A stretch of DNA of 64,000 bases, taken from positions 9,114,001 to 9,178,000 of the forward strand of contig OZ017797.1 in NCBI GenBank assembly GCA_963969395.1, written 5' to 3'. A program made the translations under genes and the position numbers. Under the pieces are notes generated by a model. It saw nothing but the letters and a program-made list of their open reading frames with translations, had not been told where the DNA came from and did no database searches. The DNA is from Pseudoscleropodium purum. Lineage: Eukaryota > Streptophyta > Bryopsida > Hypnales > Brachytheciaceae. Of this stretch, positions 48,306-60,328 are shown piece by piece. Within the stretch, counting starts at the first letter, position 1. Each line of letters opens with the position of its first letter.

Positions 48306-50860
48306 TACTAGTACTCATTTAGGATTTACTTTATTAAATAGATAATACAGACTCTCCCTCTTCTTCTTGGAGTAACACATATTGTCTCTAGAGACTTCAT
48401 GCAGGATACAAGATAAATGTAGCTCTTTAGTTAAGCCAACCTTTAAGAAAAGGTTTGGAATTATTCTTCCTAATAGTCTAGCTTTCAAAGTAAAAGCCTA
48501 TACTCTTCCCATTAATGTAGAAATCTATAAGTAGCTTTTTGACTTGATTGGTAATGTTCAAATTGCTTGTAAAATCACCAAACATCCTAGAAATCTCTAA
48601 CTCAAAATCACCAAACTAATTGCAGATTGAAACATTGTAACAAACTATTTGGGTTTTTAGATTACTAATCCAATAACAATTTGAACATATTTACTATAGC
48701 AATTATATTCCTCCCAAGCTAATGTATTTTACAATATTCTAAGAAAATTGCAAAAAAGAAGATTTTAACAAAAATTGAGACTTTAGAAGTCTACTTGAAA
48801 TCCAACTTTTGTCCTTTGAAGGGTCAATGTAACTTTAGGAGTTCATTCAAGTTAAGAATTGTAGAAAAAAAATATCCTAATAGGTCTAATAGAAATGTGA
48901 TCTAACTAAATTTGATGCAATAGAAAGTTTATCAAATCACCTTACATTGCAAAATGAATTTTTTTAATCTAATCTTTATTAGCAAACTTAAACTAATTAG
49001 ACTAAATTATTATATATTAGGTACCAACATCATCTCCAAACTCTATAGTATTTTCATCCAAGGAAGTAGATGAAAAATGAAATCTCCTATGTTACATTAA
49101 ATTAGGATGTTTATTTAATTTGTTTATTTGATTTATTGATTTATATGGAGAGATTTCCAGAACCATTTGTCTTCTAGTCATGTTCTTAGTACTATTAGAA
49201 AGCTCTCTATAAGGGTGCACAAGCTTTGTTTTGTGGCATTTCAACTCACAATAGAAATAATATGGAATTAAAACATATTTATGAATAAAAAATTTAGAAA
49301 ATTACTTTTATTTTTATTTTATTACACTATGGCAACAACACAAGGCATACTAGTATGTATGAAATCTCATTGACCATGCCAAATTGATGTACATTCATTT
49401 TAAAATAGTAATACCATTTCTAGAAATTTAGCAAAGGATATGTACCCAAATATTTTCTTGAATTTATTTTTGTTGCTTAGAAGATAAATATTTTCTCAAA
49501 AAAAGAAATTAAAATTCTTCTCCAATTGTTAAAAACTATAAAATAAAACTTTTCTACTCACAAAGAATTAGAACTTGAAAATACTCCTCTGAGGAACACA
49601 CTATTTAAAATTACATGAAGTAGGTACAAAAAAACTTATATTTGGACATTGGATGACTAAAACATTCATAAACACTTCTATTCTAAGGTGAAGCCAAGGC
49701 TAGTGACAACTTTGATTTCATGTTATAGAAATTTCAAATTTTTTGTAATGATTTGAAGAAAGAAAAAGAAGAAAACTCATAATAAATGTGAAGTTGGTTA
49801 AATAATATGAAGTCTTCAACATAAATATATAAAATTTTGTAGAATTCCATTTTGTAAACCAAAATTTCATATCATTTTATATTTAAAAATATAGTTAAAA
49901 GCTTTCAATTTCAATAAATTACAAGAAAATATTCATTTTTGACCTTCAAAATACAAATTAAGTATTAAAGTACCATAAGACATATTCACTATAGGATTGA
50001 TAATTCAACAATTAGGACTTTTTGTATCATTTTTAAGTACAATACCACTTATATAGAATATGTAACTATTTTGTACCTTTTGAATTTAGTAAGAAGTGAA
50101 ATAATGATCCAAATTAGGAGTGCTATATGTCATTGAATCTAGCTTTATATGAATACAAACTTTACTCACTATTAAAATAGTTGTATTCATTTCTATCCAC
50201 CCTTGGCCCTTCCATTTTTTTAATCTAGGGATCTTATAAAGTCTCTAGCTTTATACATGGTGCAACACGGTTGCAAAGTAATTGAACCTTTAGTGAATGG
50301 TTTTGAATCCTTTTGAAAACACTCCAAACATTGACCTATAGAACACTTTGAGTTTGACTTTGAAGATTCACACTCAAAATAAAGATTCTACATAAATTCT
50401 TCAAAATATATAATTTGTTTTGAAAATGAATGATTTTCATTTTTCTACAAAAGAATTCCCTAGTTGAAATTTTGACTCTACCTATGCACATTATAATATG
50501 AAGAGAATGATTTTAGGTGTTTCTACCTTATATAGGGTAGAAGTACCTAAATGCAATATTTTTGGTGTCCCAACACCTAAAATATAGCCTCGAATTTATA
50601 TTTTCATGACTTTTCAAAAGCAACCAATGAAAGTTAAGAAATTTTGTACTTCAAGGGTGTCATTCAAGGTGAGTTTAGTATTATATGTAGGCTACGCTAT
50701 GTTCTCATCTTTAAAAATTCTTAAAATATTACTAGAGTTTTGAAATTTTTTGAAACCACTCAGATTGCATTTCTTTTGAGGTCATGTAGACAAACTAGTA
50801 GGATTAAAGTTGTAAATTTTTGAGCTATTTTGAAAGTATTTTGAGAGCTTTTGGTAGTTG
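48306..50860. other. AT-rich intergenic DNA, no gene seen
   Basis: There are no gene-like frames. A single copy of the unit found inside the 44,433-46,200 element lies at about 49,090-49,340. Otherwise nothing stands out. Confidence 0.4.
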
Positions 50861-50869
50861 TTTGTTTGT

Positions 50870-53100
50870 TATTGTTGTCCCATTTGGGTGGTTTTGGTTG
50901 TTTATTTTAATCCTAATTGGAGTCTTTTTGTCATTTAGTTGGTCAATGTATCTAACGGGATTCCAAATTGGTGGTTTAAAAGTTGAATGGTAGTTCAAAA
51001 TCAGAACAATGGTTGTTTGATAGGGTTCATCAGTCCAATTTGGATTTAGTCCAATTGGTGGCATGGTTGTCAGTCCAAGTCGGGTCTTAATTGGAGTCTT
51101 GAAAAATTGAAAATTGAATGAGGTAATTCCAAGTTGGTTGGTTGAGTCAAATCTCATGTATATATTAGTGCTTAGTTGAAGTCTCAGATGAAAGTTGATC
51201 CCAAATGGATGTGGTCAGTTGAATTAGTTGAATTTGCTGAGTCGGTTGTTGTAGTTGGTCTTTGTTGTTTCTAGTTCCTATTTGGTTGTATGTCTCTTTC
51301 ATTTTTTTTACCCATTCTCAAAGAAGTCCAGTGTGCATCCCAGCTAGTCAAGTTGTGTATTTTTTGTTTGTTCTGTGTGTCTAAGTTGAATGTGTGTGTG
51401 TGTGTGTGCTTATTGTTGAGTTAATGGATGTTGTGTATGTTTTGGAGATGTTGATGTCCTAATTGGGAATTTTGAGTGAGAATCCGAGACGTATGATGTA
51501 TATGTGTGTGTTAGCAATAGAGAATGAAGAACCAAATTGTATTAAGAGCAGGCTAGTGAGAGCCAATGATGAGAAACAAGATAATTAAATCAAGATATTT
51601 TACTTTTAGAGCCTAGTTGAAAGTATCTAATTGTTAAATTTGTAATGGTGATTTGTTCACCAATTTGGAAAGTTAATATGAATATATATATATATATATA
51701 TATTCACCCAAATCAATGTAGTATGATTTGTGTTGTGAGCGATGAATGTAAGTATATGTGGAGTGCTTAATGTTGAATCCTAATTGTGTGAATGTCATGA
51801 GATTAAGATGTTGTGAATTAGTGATGTGCCTAGTCGGAAATTATTTTCACTTGCATATTTAGATTGATCCAATTTGTGTTTGTGAATGTTGTTGTAATAA
51901 TTTTGGAGCACCCAAATTGTAAATCAACCAAGTGAATTATGTTGTGCTAAAATGTGTCTTTATAGATGAGATCAAATGCATGTTAAATCCAAGTCGGGAT
52001 ATTTGAAATTAATTTGTAACAGCCCAAGTAGGCATGTGAATAAAAGCTTGAATGTTGATGCTATGAATTTTAATTTGTTGTGTAGTCTTTGAATGAATCA
52101 CCAAATTAGATATGTCTGTGTAATGTCTATAAGCGACCAAAGTTGTGTATGTATATGGGCATAGTGTATTGTATATAGTGCATACATTATTATGTATGTA
52201 GTTATTAGGCACTCAAGGTGTATAGTGACACTTTGTGTCACTATGCACTCTCCCCCTCAATTTTTATTTTACCACCCCCACTCACCCCCACCTATCATTT
52301 AGAATTTGATTTAAATTTTTTTATCTCACCCCCCCTCTTATAATCTTCAGAATCAAAGTTTTTGACAAACAATATGGGACAATTGATTCGGTATCCAATA
52401 CTATATCTGTATTCAGTATGCATATCCAGTATCCATATTTAGTACCCGTATTAATATCCGTATTTAGTACATGTATTTAGTACTTATATCCAATATCCAT
52501 ACCTGTATTCGTATTTGTATTCAATATTTGTATTTTATATTTGAACGGCTCAGATTAAATTTCATAAGATCAACATCTAGTGATTTTTTGAGAAATCAGC
52601 GTCAATTTTGAGGGTAAGTGTTTTTTTTCAAAAAAATCAACGGCTCACAAATTTTTTGAGAGAGGAAGGGGGGAACTAATGGGAAACTGGGGTGGTAGGC
52701 AAGTTTCAGTGTATAGTGTTTATTGAGTAGGAGTGTAAGTTTTGTGTGTGTTTGAAGTAACAATTTGAGGGAGCAAGTTGGAGAAATCAGATGCTTTGTT
52801 TTCCCATTTGGAAACAAGGATCCCGTCAATTAGATCCAACCCAATTTAGTAGCAAAAGGCCTTATTAATTGGTTCTAATTTGAACCCAATTTGGAAGCAA
52901 AAAAGTTGTGGCTAACTTGTTGCAATTTTGTGACGGCAATCTTGTCCTATTTGGAAGTAAAGAATTAATTCCAAGTTGGAAAAGGAGAAAATAAATAAAT
53001 AAATAAAAATAAAAATAAAGACAAAAAATGAAAACTAAAAGGAATGTAGAAGAAAGTAAAGGATTTAAAGAATAAAGATAAAGAATCAAATTGGGAGATT
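50870..53100. repeat. Region punctuated by CCAA(T/G)T(T/C)GG-like words, with microsatellites
   Basis: Words such as CCCATTTGGG, CCAAATTGG, CCAATTTGG, CCAATTGG, CCAAGTCGGG, CCAAGTTGG, CCTATTTGG and CCTAATTGGG recur every few tens of bases through much of this stretch, giving an unusual G/T-rich texture. It may be a very old, degenerate short-period array. It also contains a (TG)n run near 51,391-51,408 and a (TA)n run near 51,681-51,703. The minus-strand open frame at 50,825-51,157 is Asn/Thr/Pro-rich and mirrors the motif; I do not call it a gene. Confidence 0.4.
52340..52665 (-). repeat. Dispersed repeat with GGATATGGATAC runs, copy 3 (inverted)
   Basis: The run of GTATCCAATA, ATATCCAGTATCCATA, ATATCCGTATT and ATATCCATACC at 52,385-52,530, followed by TTGAACGGCTCAGATTAAATTTCATAAGATCAAC, is the reverse complement of the 23,930-24,240 copy. 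It is non-coding. Confidence 0.6.
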
Positions 53101-53556
53101 TTCTTGACCCTTGTGGCCTTTAAGAGGGGAGTGACAAATTTGGCAATTAGACTTATCGTGTGAGGAAAACAATTATATATGTGATGAAAGAACGATATTT
53201 CTTACATAATCTATGATTGCAATGACCTAATAGGAATTAAAAGTAGAAGTAACCCTATTAAATAGACTTCCCTAGAAATGAACTTTGACTATTAGCTTGG
53301 GTATAATTTTTAATTACAACCTAAGTTTATCTACAAGTCACTACTAACCTCATAACAAAAAAATTCATTTGAACTTTGAATTAGTGAATTAGTGGGACTA
53401 GAAAAATAGTTGCTTTTGGGTGACCTTCTTCCCAGACCTTTTAGGGTTAAATGGATCCAAACAAACGTGTTCACTGCAAGAGCTTCCGCAGTTTTTTAAC
53501 AGAATAACCGATTTACATTCCAGACTGCGGGGTGTGAACAGGGCAATGGAGCCCTA

Positions 53557-53572
53557 AAACCCTAAACCCTAG
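53557..53572 (+). promoter_or_regulatory. Telo-box upstream of UTP6
   Basis: AAACCCTAAACCCTAG lies 197 bp before the UTP6 start codon, in a GC-rich leader. Telo-boxes are enriched at plant ribosome-biogenesis genes, which agrees with the downstream gene's role. Confidence 0.65.
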
Positions 53573-53768
53573 CTCCCCCTGTTAACTCCAAGCCCTTCCT
53601 CAGTGGTGTTCAACGATCTCCGCGCTAGCGTTCGCTCCTCAATCTGAAGCTGAACTGTTCCAATTGCAGTCTCAAGAACTGTCAACTTCGGGACTTAGTG
53701 TGCATTTAGTTACATTTAGTGTGCGTTCCAATTCCAAGTGAAGGGATAATCTCTGAGAAAACGCAGCC

Positions 53769-56700
53769 ATGGCGGACACTGTGGCGTATCACATGGAACG
53801 GATGCTCCCCGAGCTCGACGATTTGGAGAAGCGGGAGCTTTTCACTCGCGAGGAGATTAAGGAAATCGTTCGCCAGCGCCGTGATTTCGAGTATCTTTTG
53901 AAGCGCCCGTCCGCACTGAAACAGGACTTTCTGCGGTACGTGGATTACGAGACGCAGCTGGAGTCTGTTCGCAAGGCGCGCAAGCAGGTCAGTTTTGCTT
54001 TGCTGGAGATGATTCAATGCTGTCAAGTTCTTTTCCTAAATTATGAACTTAAAATGTTAAGATCGTTTGCAGAAAATGCATTCTTAAACTTCAATGCAAG
54101 GCAACCATGAAACGAATTATCCCCGTTTTATTTCGTTCTCGATTTCAGTAAGGATTTGACAACTTTTTAATCCTTGTATGTTTACTTTCAACTTAAGAAT
54201 TGTGTATTTACATACAGAATCGGAAAACTGCAGTGTGGAAGATTTTTACAGAATAATGTGGAATAAAATGATGATTTCGTTTGCTGTAACCCTGATTATA
54301 TTCAGATTCTCGTTTATCTTTGAATGCTTTTGCTATACGTCCAAAATGGTTTAGGTCTTGTCTACGAAACTCCCTAAAGGAGAAAGCTGGCGTGCGTCCA
54401 TTTCCGATCGGAGTTGTGCCATGCGCATTATGATGATCTATGACCGTGCTGTGACGAAATTCAAAGGGGATTTGGAGTTATGGCTGCGCTACGCGGAATT
54501 CTGTCGGTCTCGAGGCTCTCGTCGAGTTCAGAAGGTGAATTTATGTTGTTGAAATTCATTGTCTGGAGTCTGGATTAGACGTTTTCTAGGTCTGATTTTG
54601 ATGTATCGCTACTTATTTGTTTCTGATGTTCTTGAATTAGTCATTTGCTCGTATCTAATCTGTTGCATGCAGTCCATTTTTTGGGCAATTTTAACCCCGA
54701 ATTTGTAATTTTCATGGTTTGAAAAATACAATTCAGATTCAGCAAGATTTACTTCTCCAGAATCAGTGAGGAACATATGTTGGTTAAATATCGAACAAAA
54801 GAAAGTCCCCATTTGATCCCCTGAAAAGTGCTGATAAAAATATGAGGCCTGTAGGTCCTTGGGGGAAAGTCTAGGGTCCACCAAGAGCTGAAAGCTGATT
54901 ATAAGCTCTTCTTTTGTAGGTGCTAATGAAGGCAATTCAATTGCATCCAGCAGTGCCGGGATTGTGGATTTATGCATCAGTGTGGGAGGCTGAACACAAT
55001 TCGAATGTGACTGCTGCTCGGGCTCTCATGCAACAAGGACTACGAACGTGTCCCAAATCTGAACTTTTATGGCTCGAGTATTTTCGCATGGAGTTGATTT
55101 TTGCAGAGAAAGTCAAGGCTAGAAGGTTGGTCCTAGGTATCAGTATGCCAGAAACCCCTGCAATTACAGAGGCAGGTGAAGATGATATCTTGAAGTCAGG
55201 AACAGATGAAGGTGAAGAGGAAGGGAAAGTTCAGGTATCTCATCAGGAAGCGAGTATTAAGATTGCTCAAGTCATTTATAGGAAAGCGATCACTGAGATA
55301 CCTGGCAGTGTCAGATTTCGGCAAAGGTTTCTAGAGATTCTTGAAAGTATTGATGTGGAGAAGTTAATGACTCTTGAAGATGAAATATATGCCGGTCTGA
55401 GAGAGGACTTTGTCACAGATGAAGAGACTTGGGCTTGGCTCGCAAGACGGCAATTTGTTAAAGCCGAGAGCAAGGGAATGGAGTTGATTGACTGTAGGAA
55501 AGAATCTACCAAGGTAGGCTACTTCATTCCGTATTTGTTGCCAAATCATGTTTGGCACTCTTGTTAAGATTTAATTTGTAATCCCTGTACAACTTTATGG
55601 ATCCTGGACTCCAATGTGTAGTACGTCAATTCTGTTGCTGCTTTAGTGTTACTAGTGAGAGGTTTGTGTTAGTGGCTGATGATTCTGTTCTTCACTGATT
55701 TGCTCAGGTGTACGAAGAAGCTCTTCAATCAATTCCTTCAGCTCGCATGTATGAGCTTTATGCTGAAGTTTTGATAGAGAATCTGGAGCATGATGATGAA
55801 GAACTGCTTGAGGTGAACGATCTCGTAAGCGAAAAGGGTCAATCTACTTTAGACGAATCTGCTGAAACTTTGCTCTCACTTTATAAACGTGCCAAAGCAG
55901 CTGGGGTTGAGAGTGAAATACTTGCACAAGGTCAAGCGGGGCTCTTGTTGCGGTGGGGAAATATGGATACGGCTAGAGAAGCTCTAGAAGTTTCGTGCAA
56001 GGAGAATGCTTCAACCTGTGGGTCAGCAAGGATATGGACCGTGCTTCTTTCTTTAGAGACGAAACGTAGCAGTGTAAAGCCCCTGGATAGTTCTGAGCAG
56101 ATTTCGAAGCTTCTGAAGGCAGCGTTTAAGAATGCCAGCGATGATGTCAAGGATTTGTTGCAAATAGTAAGTAATTACGCCAATGCTCCTGGCAATTTCC
56201 CACTATTTACGTGCTTCTGGAACGCATTGGTGGCGAATGGTAGCTGACAGGTGCTACTGCAGCCACTGGTGGTTTTGCTAACCTTGAATTATGGTGGGTA
56301 TTTTTTCCCAGGCTGCTGAAGTTCAGACAGTTAGTAGAAAGCCCTTTGATGACTTTCTTCGGTTGCTAGAAAGTCTCTTGGCCGGAACTAGTGGTAAGCA
56401 AGCAGGAGCTGAGGTAGCATCAGCTCTGGTTGACTGGGTACTTCATGCCGAAGGACTTCAGCGTGCACGAGAAATCTACACTAGGTACCGGTGCCCTACA
56501 TATTTGTCTTCTTTTGGGGATGCCCAGCGTGTTTTATTCAAATCTCGTATTGGCATTAGTGTTGAATTGAACGCCAAATTGTTAAAAGTGCCTGATGTCA
56601 TGTGAGTTTTTTCTGCCTTATTATTTTCTTTCCACTTATACAACCTTCAATATCACTTACATTGTACTTCTATCGTAGTAATGAAAGACGGGGTAGATGA

Positions 56701-57302
56701 CTGTCCAACTCTTCTCACACTATCTTTGATGATCGTTTTTGTTCTGATACGTAGAATGTGCTTAATGCCCATGTACTTTCAACAATTTGGTGTTTTCTCT
56801 AATTCCTTTCTTCGTACTGACGCGCTGATTGCAATTGTTGGTTTCTGTTTTACAGGTTGATCGCTCTTCCAAGACCCGGTTTGAGTTTCTTGAAGTGTTG
56901 TATCGCGATAGAAGCAGGCTTACTCTCTGACGGCAATGCTGAAGCTCTCAGACAGCTTCGGAAGCTGTTCAACATAGCTGTTGAACTCCACGGGCACTAC
57001 GATGATAGTCTTTGGCTGGAATACTGTGCTCAAGAGAGGAAGGTAGAGTTCTCTTATGACAAACAACACCCCCCACCCCCACCCCCACCCCATGTTATAT
57101 CAATATCATGTCTTTTGTGTTTCTGAGGCGTGTTCCTGAGTGGTTCATCTTTCTATCTTCATGGCGACCAATTTGACGCTAAATTTTTCTTGCAATTTTA
57201 CAGGCAGGGAACATTGAAGAGGCGAGTAATATTTACTGGAGGGCGAAGAAGGCATTGAGCAACCCGTCAAGTTTTCTTGAGAAGTACCAATTGCTTCGAT
57301 AG
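53769..57302 (+). CDS. UTP6: UTP6, U3 snoRNA-associated protein 6 (SSU processome)
   Basis: Seven exons, 53769-53987, 54355-54534, 54920-55513, 55708-56166, 56312-56484, 56856-57042 and 57204-57302, join in phase to 636 aa, a normal UTP6 length. The N-terminal U3-associated domain is clear: YHMERMLPELDDLEKR...FTREEIKEIVRQRRDFEYLLKRPSALKQDF...DYE. It is followed by HAT repeats: DLELWLRYAEFCR, KAIQLHPAVPGLWIYASVWEAEHNSNVTAARALMQQGLR, LLWLEYFRMEL, and C-terminal LPRPGLSFLKCCIAIE and YWRAKKAL. UTP6 acts in the nucleolus in the UTP-B complex that binds U3 snoRNP and pre-18S rRNA. An acidic insert lies near residue 210 (EAGEDDILKS...DEGEEEGK). Introns are GT-AG; intron 6 carries a C-rich (CCCCCA)n tract near 57,068-57,092. 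Confidence 0.95.
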
Positions 57303-59639
57303 CGTTGAGGTTTTATATTACTGGCAACCCAACCACAATTTTCTGATACTGAGAAATGAGGATTTTGCATAGTTAGTGGAGAGCAATGTTTCAGTGATCA
57401 TTGCACATCCCTAGAAAATGGCAGGTGCAGTAGTCATTTGGGGCCTTACTTTGACTTGATAGGAGGTGGTTATAGTTAAAGGTATTTTGGAAAGATCAAA
57501 TCATTCCCATTTACATCTGTCGGTAGAATTCATTTGTATTATATGATTTTCTTCTTGATTGAGGTCACTACACCGAAATTGTCCTGAGATTCTAGTGATA
57601 TTCTGCTTTCGTAGATGTACCTGCTGATATTCACGGAACTTACTCAACCATGAGCAGGGATTTTTTTTTCATTCTTAATGAAATGCCATAGTGGTCATAC
57701 AAAATGTTATAGTGGTACTTTCAATTTTGACATTCATCCACATTGGATAGAAAATGCCACATTAGCACATATCACATATCCATAATTTTACCGTTTATGT
57801 TCTAAGGGCTTGGTGTTGGGTCAATTATTTTGGTGCAATTTGATGACATTTTGCTGGAAAAACAACATTGACCATGAGCATGCACATTTAGATGTATCTG
57901 ACATGTGCGATGAAGTAATGACATTTAACTTTCCACAATCTCACCCTGGTTTAGGTGACTTTCAGCTGCTACACTACTACTGCTGTACCTTTCAGGTATT
58001 ATTAGACATTCCTTGTTTTTGTTTGGTCAAACTTCATTAGTTTCCTATATTAAAACACACCTCTCAAGAAGTTCATATTTTTCTCATGTAGTAACATATA
58101 TTCACAATTGAACTTCATTTTTTCACAATTAAATACATTAAAATGAAATTTATATGATTTTTAAAAGTAATTTCTTTGTAAAAATCATAGTAATTACAAA
58201 AATGTTATAAATAGTATGAATTTTCAGCAAAAATGGAGATCATAGTAACAAACATCATAGTGTATCTAATGTACTCCTTGAATGCATACAAAGAGAAATT
58301 CAATAGAAAAAATCAAAAGTGGTGTATTTTAAGCTTTCAAGATACTACCTTCAAAGTATTAAAAAATATATATTTTTTATCAATCCCCCCTCAAAATAAA
58401 ATGGAATAAAAAGTAGATGAATGGAGGTATTTTTTCTTAGTTAAAGTTAAAATATATAAAATCAAGAACTATGTGAAAATTGAGGTTTGACCCTAAAACC
58501 ATGCCACTTGAGCTAGTTTGTCTTTTTAGGGTTAAAGCATCATAATACTATACCTTTAACCTTGGAAAAAAATGGCCCCCATGACCAAGGTGGTTACTAA
58601 AATTTTCTCATTATTGAACCTATAGATACATTTTTTGTTCTATAAAGAATGCATCCATAGGCCTTATATGTCTACAATGTCCTTACAAGGTTAACTAGGA
58701 TGGAAAGTAATCTTTATGAAACTTAATCCTTTAAGTCCTAGAGCTATTTTGTTCAAAGTTGGAATATAGACAAAATCTTTAGTGAATGTGGGACTATTGG
58801 AGAGAGAAGGGTGGAAGTAAAAAAATAGTTGTAACAAATTGGAGAATGAGTGTTTGACAATGGGCGTGCAAAAGAATTTGTGAGGACAATTCATTGTTGG
58901 TGTTGTGCAAATATAGGCCAACAATACTAGCAACCTCTGAAAAGATTCACTTCAAGAACCTTTGGATTTTGTAGACATTGCTTTCATAATTTATACAAAG
59001 CAATCAAAATTAAAAAATACTCCAACCTTCAATGTGTGAAAATATATGCTTCATATGAGAAACACTCAACATGGGTGAATACAAAAACTTTTACTTGAAA
59101 TTGACACAAGTTCAATTGTACTTCTTTTGTGATTGATCAATACTTGTATAAAAATAGTTGAAGTCAATGTCTACAATAGATGATGGAAAAAAGACTCTTA
59201 CAAAGCACATTGTCAACCATTGTACTTGAAAGTACTAAAAATATTGCTTTTCACAATATCGTACATCATATTTCTTTATAGTTCCCTTTCTAGAATGTGT
59301 CCATTGCACCATCTTTGTGTTTGCTTTCCACCTTTACCCCGGCCAATGTTCAAAATACAAGAGGGACCCCTCTTTTGCAATTCTTTATACATATATTTGC
59401 ATGTATCATATAGAGATTGGCAATCATATTTATGATGTATAAATGCACTTAATTGTTGAATGCAACTGTATTTTCAAATTTTGATTGCTTCGATTCATTC
59501 TCTATCAAATAAATTAGAATCCTCCATTTCCTAACTCACTTCCAATTCCTCTCAAACTATGAGTTATTTTTATTTTTCTTACTAAAAAAACTAGTTCATG
59601 GTTCCTTGGGACTCAAAGGTTTAGCACTGCATTTTTATG
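57303..59639. other. 3' flank of UTP6 and AT-rich intergenic DNA
   Basis: After the UTP6 3' untranslated region the sequence becomes AT-rich by about 57,660 and no gene-like frame appears. UTP6 and the next gene converge on this spacer. Open frames at 57,810-58,040, 58,691-58,933 and 59,220-59,435 lack recognisable motifs. Confidence 0.4.
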
Positions 59640-59890
59640 GAGACTACTATGGAGTGGAGCTATAGAGTTCGGTGGAGAGATCACTTTGTATACAAGAGCC
59701 AAATCTATTGTGATCAAATTGTACCTACATATGCAATCACTAAGTAACACAACCTCTGAGTGACAATAAACAATCCCATTTTCATTGAAAGATGAGTAGC
59801 CATACCCAATTGTCCAAGTCATACGTACTCTACTTGGTAATTAAAGGTAAACCAGATGAATGAACAAGCAAGTTTTAGATACTCCAATAG
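59640..59890 (+). repeat. Dispersed repeat, copy in the UTP6/GH31 spacer
   Basis: This is the same family as 37,800-37,965 and 41,600-41,835. Shared words are GAGATCACTTTGTATACAAGAGCCAA, TATTGTGATCAAATT, AACCTCTGAGTGACA, AACAATCCCATTTTCATTGAAAGATGAGTAGCCAT and AAGTCATACGTACTC. This diverged copy shows the longest match to the 41,600 copy. Confidence 0.6.
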
Positions 59891-60328
59891 ATTGATAAAA
59901 ACTCTGTTCTTCGAAAGATAGCGTGAATAAAGTGTCTGTTCATAATGACAATGAGCCAATGTCCAGCAGATCAAGGGCTATTGATTAGATGATACTCCAA
60001 CAATTATGTTGCCAAATGTAACTGATGCTTCCGTAACATTGATGTAGCTTTTGCATCTATACAGGTTTCCACCAAGTGCAGCACCAGCAAAAATGAATCA
60101 TTTCTCTTCCAAAGTTCCAAGTAGCCAAACTAAAACTCATAATTTAACCTCAATATCTCAGCTTCAAACTATCCATTTCAAAGCTATTTACGGCTTCAAT
60201 CTTCCCCAATGCTATGTTACAAAACCGTACCAACAATTACCAACGGAATGGACTTTTCCAAACATCGTTGAGCCTTCCATATAATTAACTACATACACAA
60301 TGCATACAATACAATACAGACAAAAATC

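Noticed and set aside
50825..51157. 110-codon minus-strand open frame
   Set aside because: Its Asn/Thr/Pro/Ile-rich sequence follows from the recurring CCAANTNGG words; no motif or start context supports a gene.
57068..57092. C-rich tract as a CRISPR, G-quadruplex or terminator signal
   Set aside because: It is a simple (CCCCCA)n microsatellite inside UTP6 intron 6; no further structure supports a functional call.
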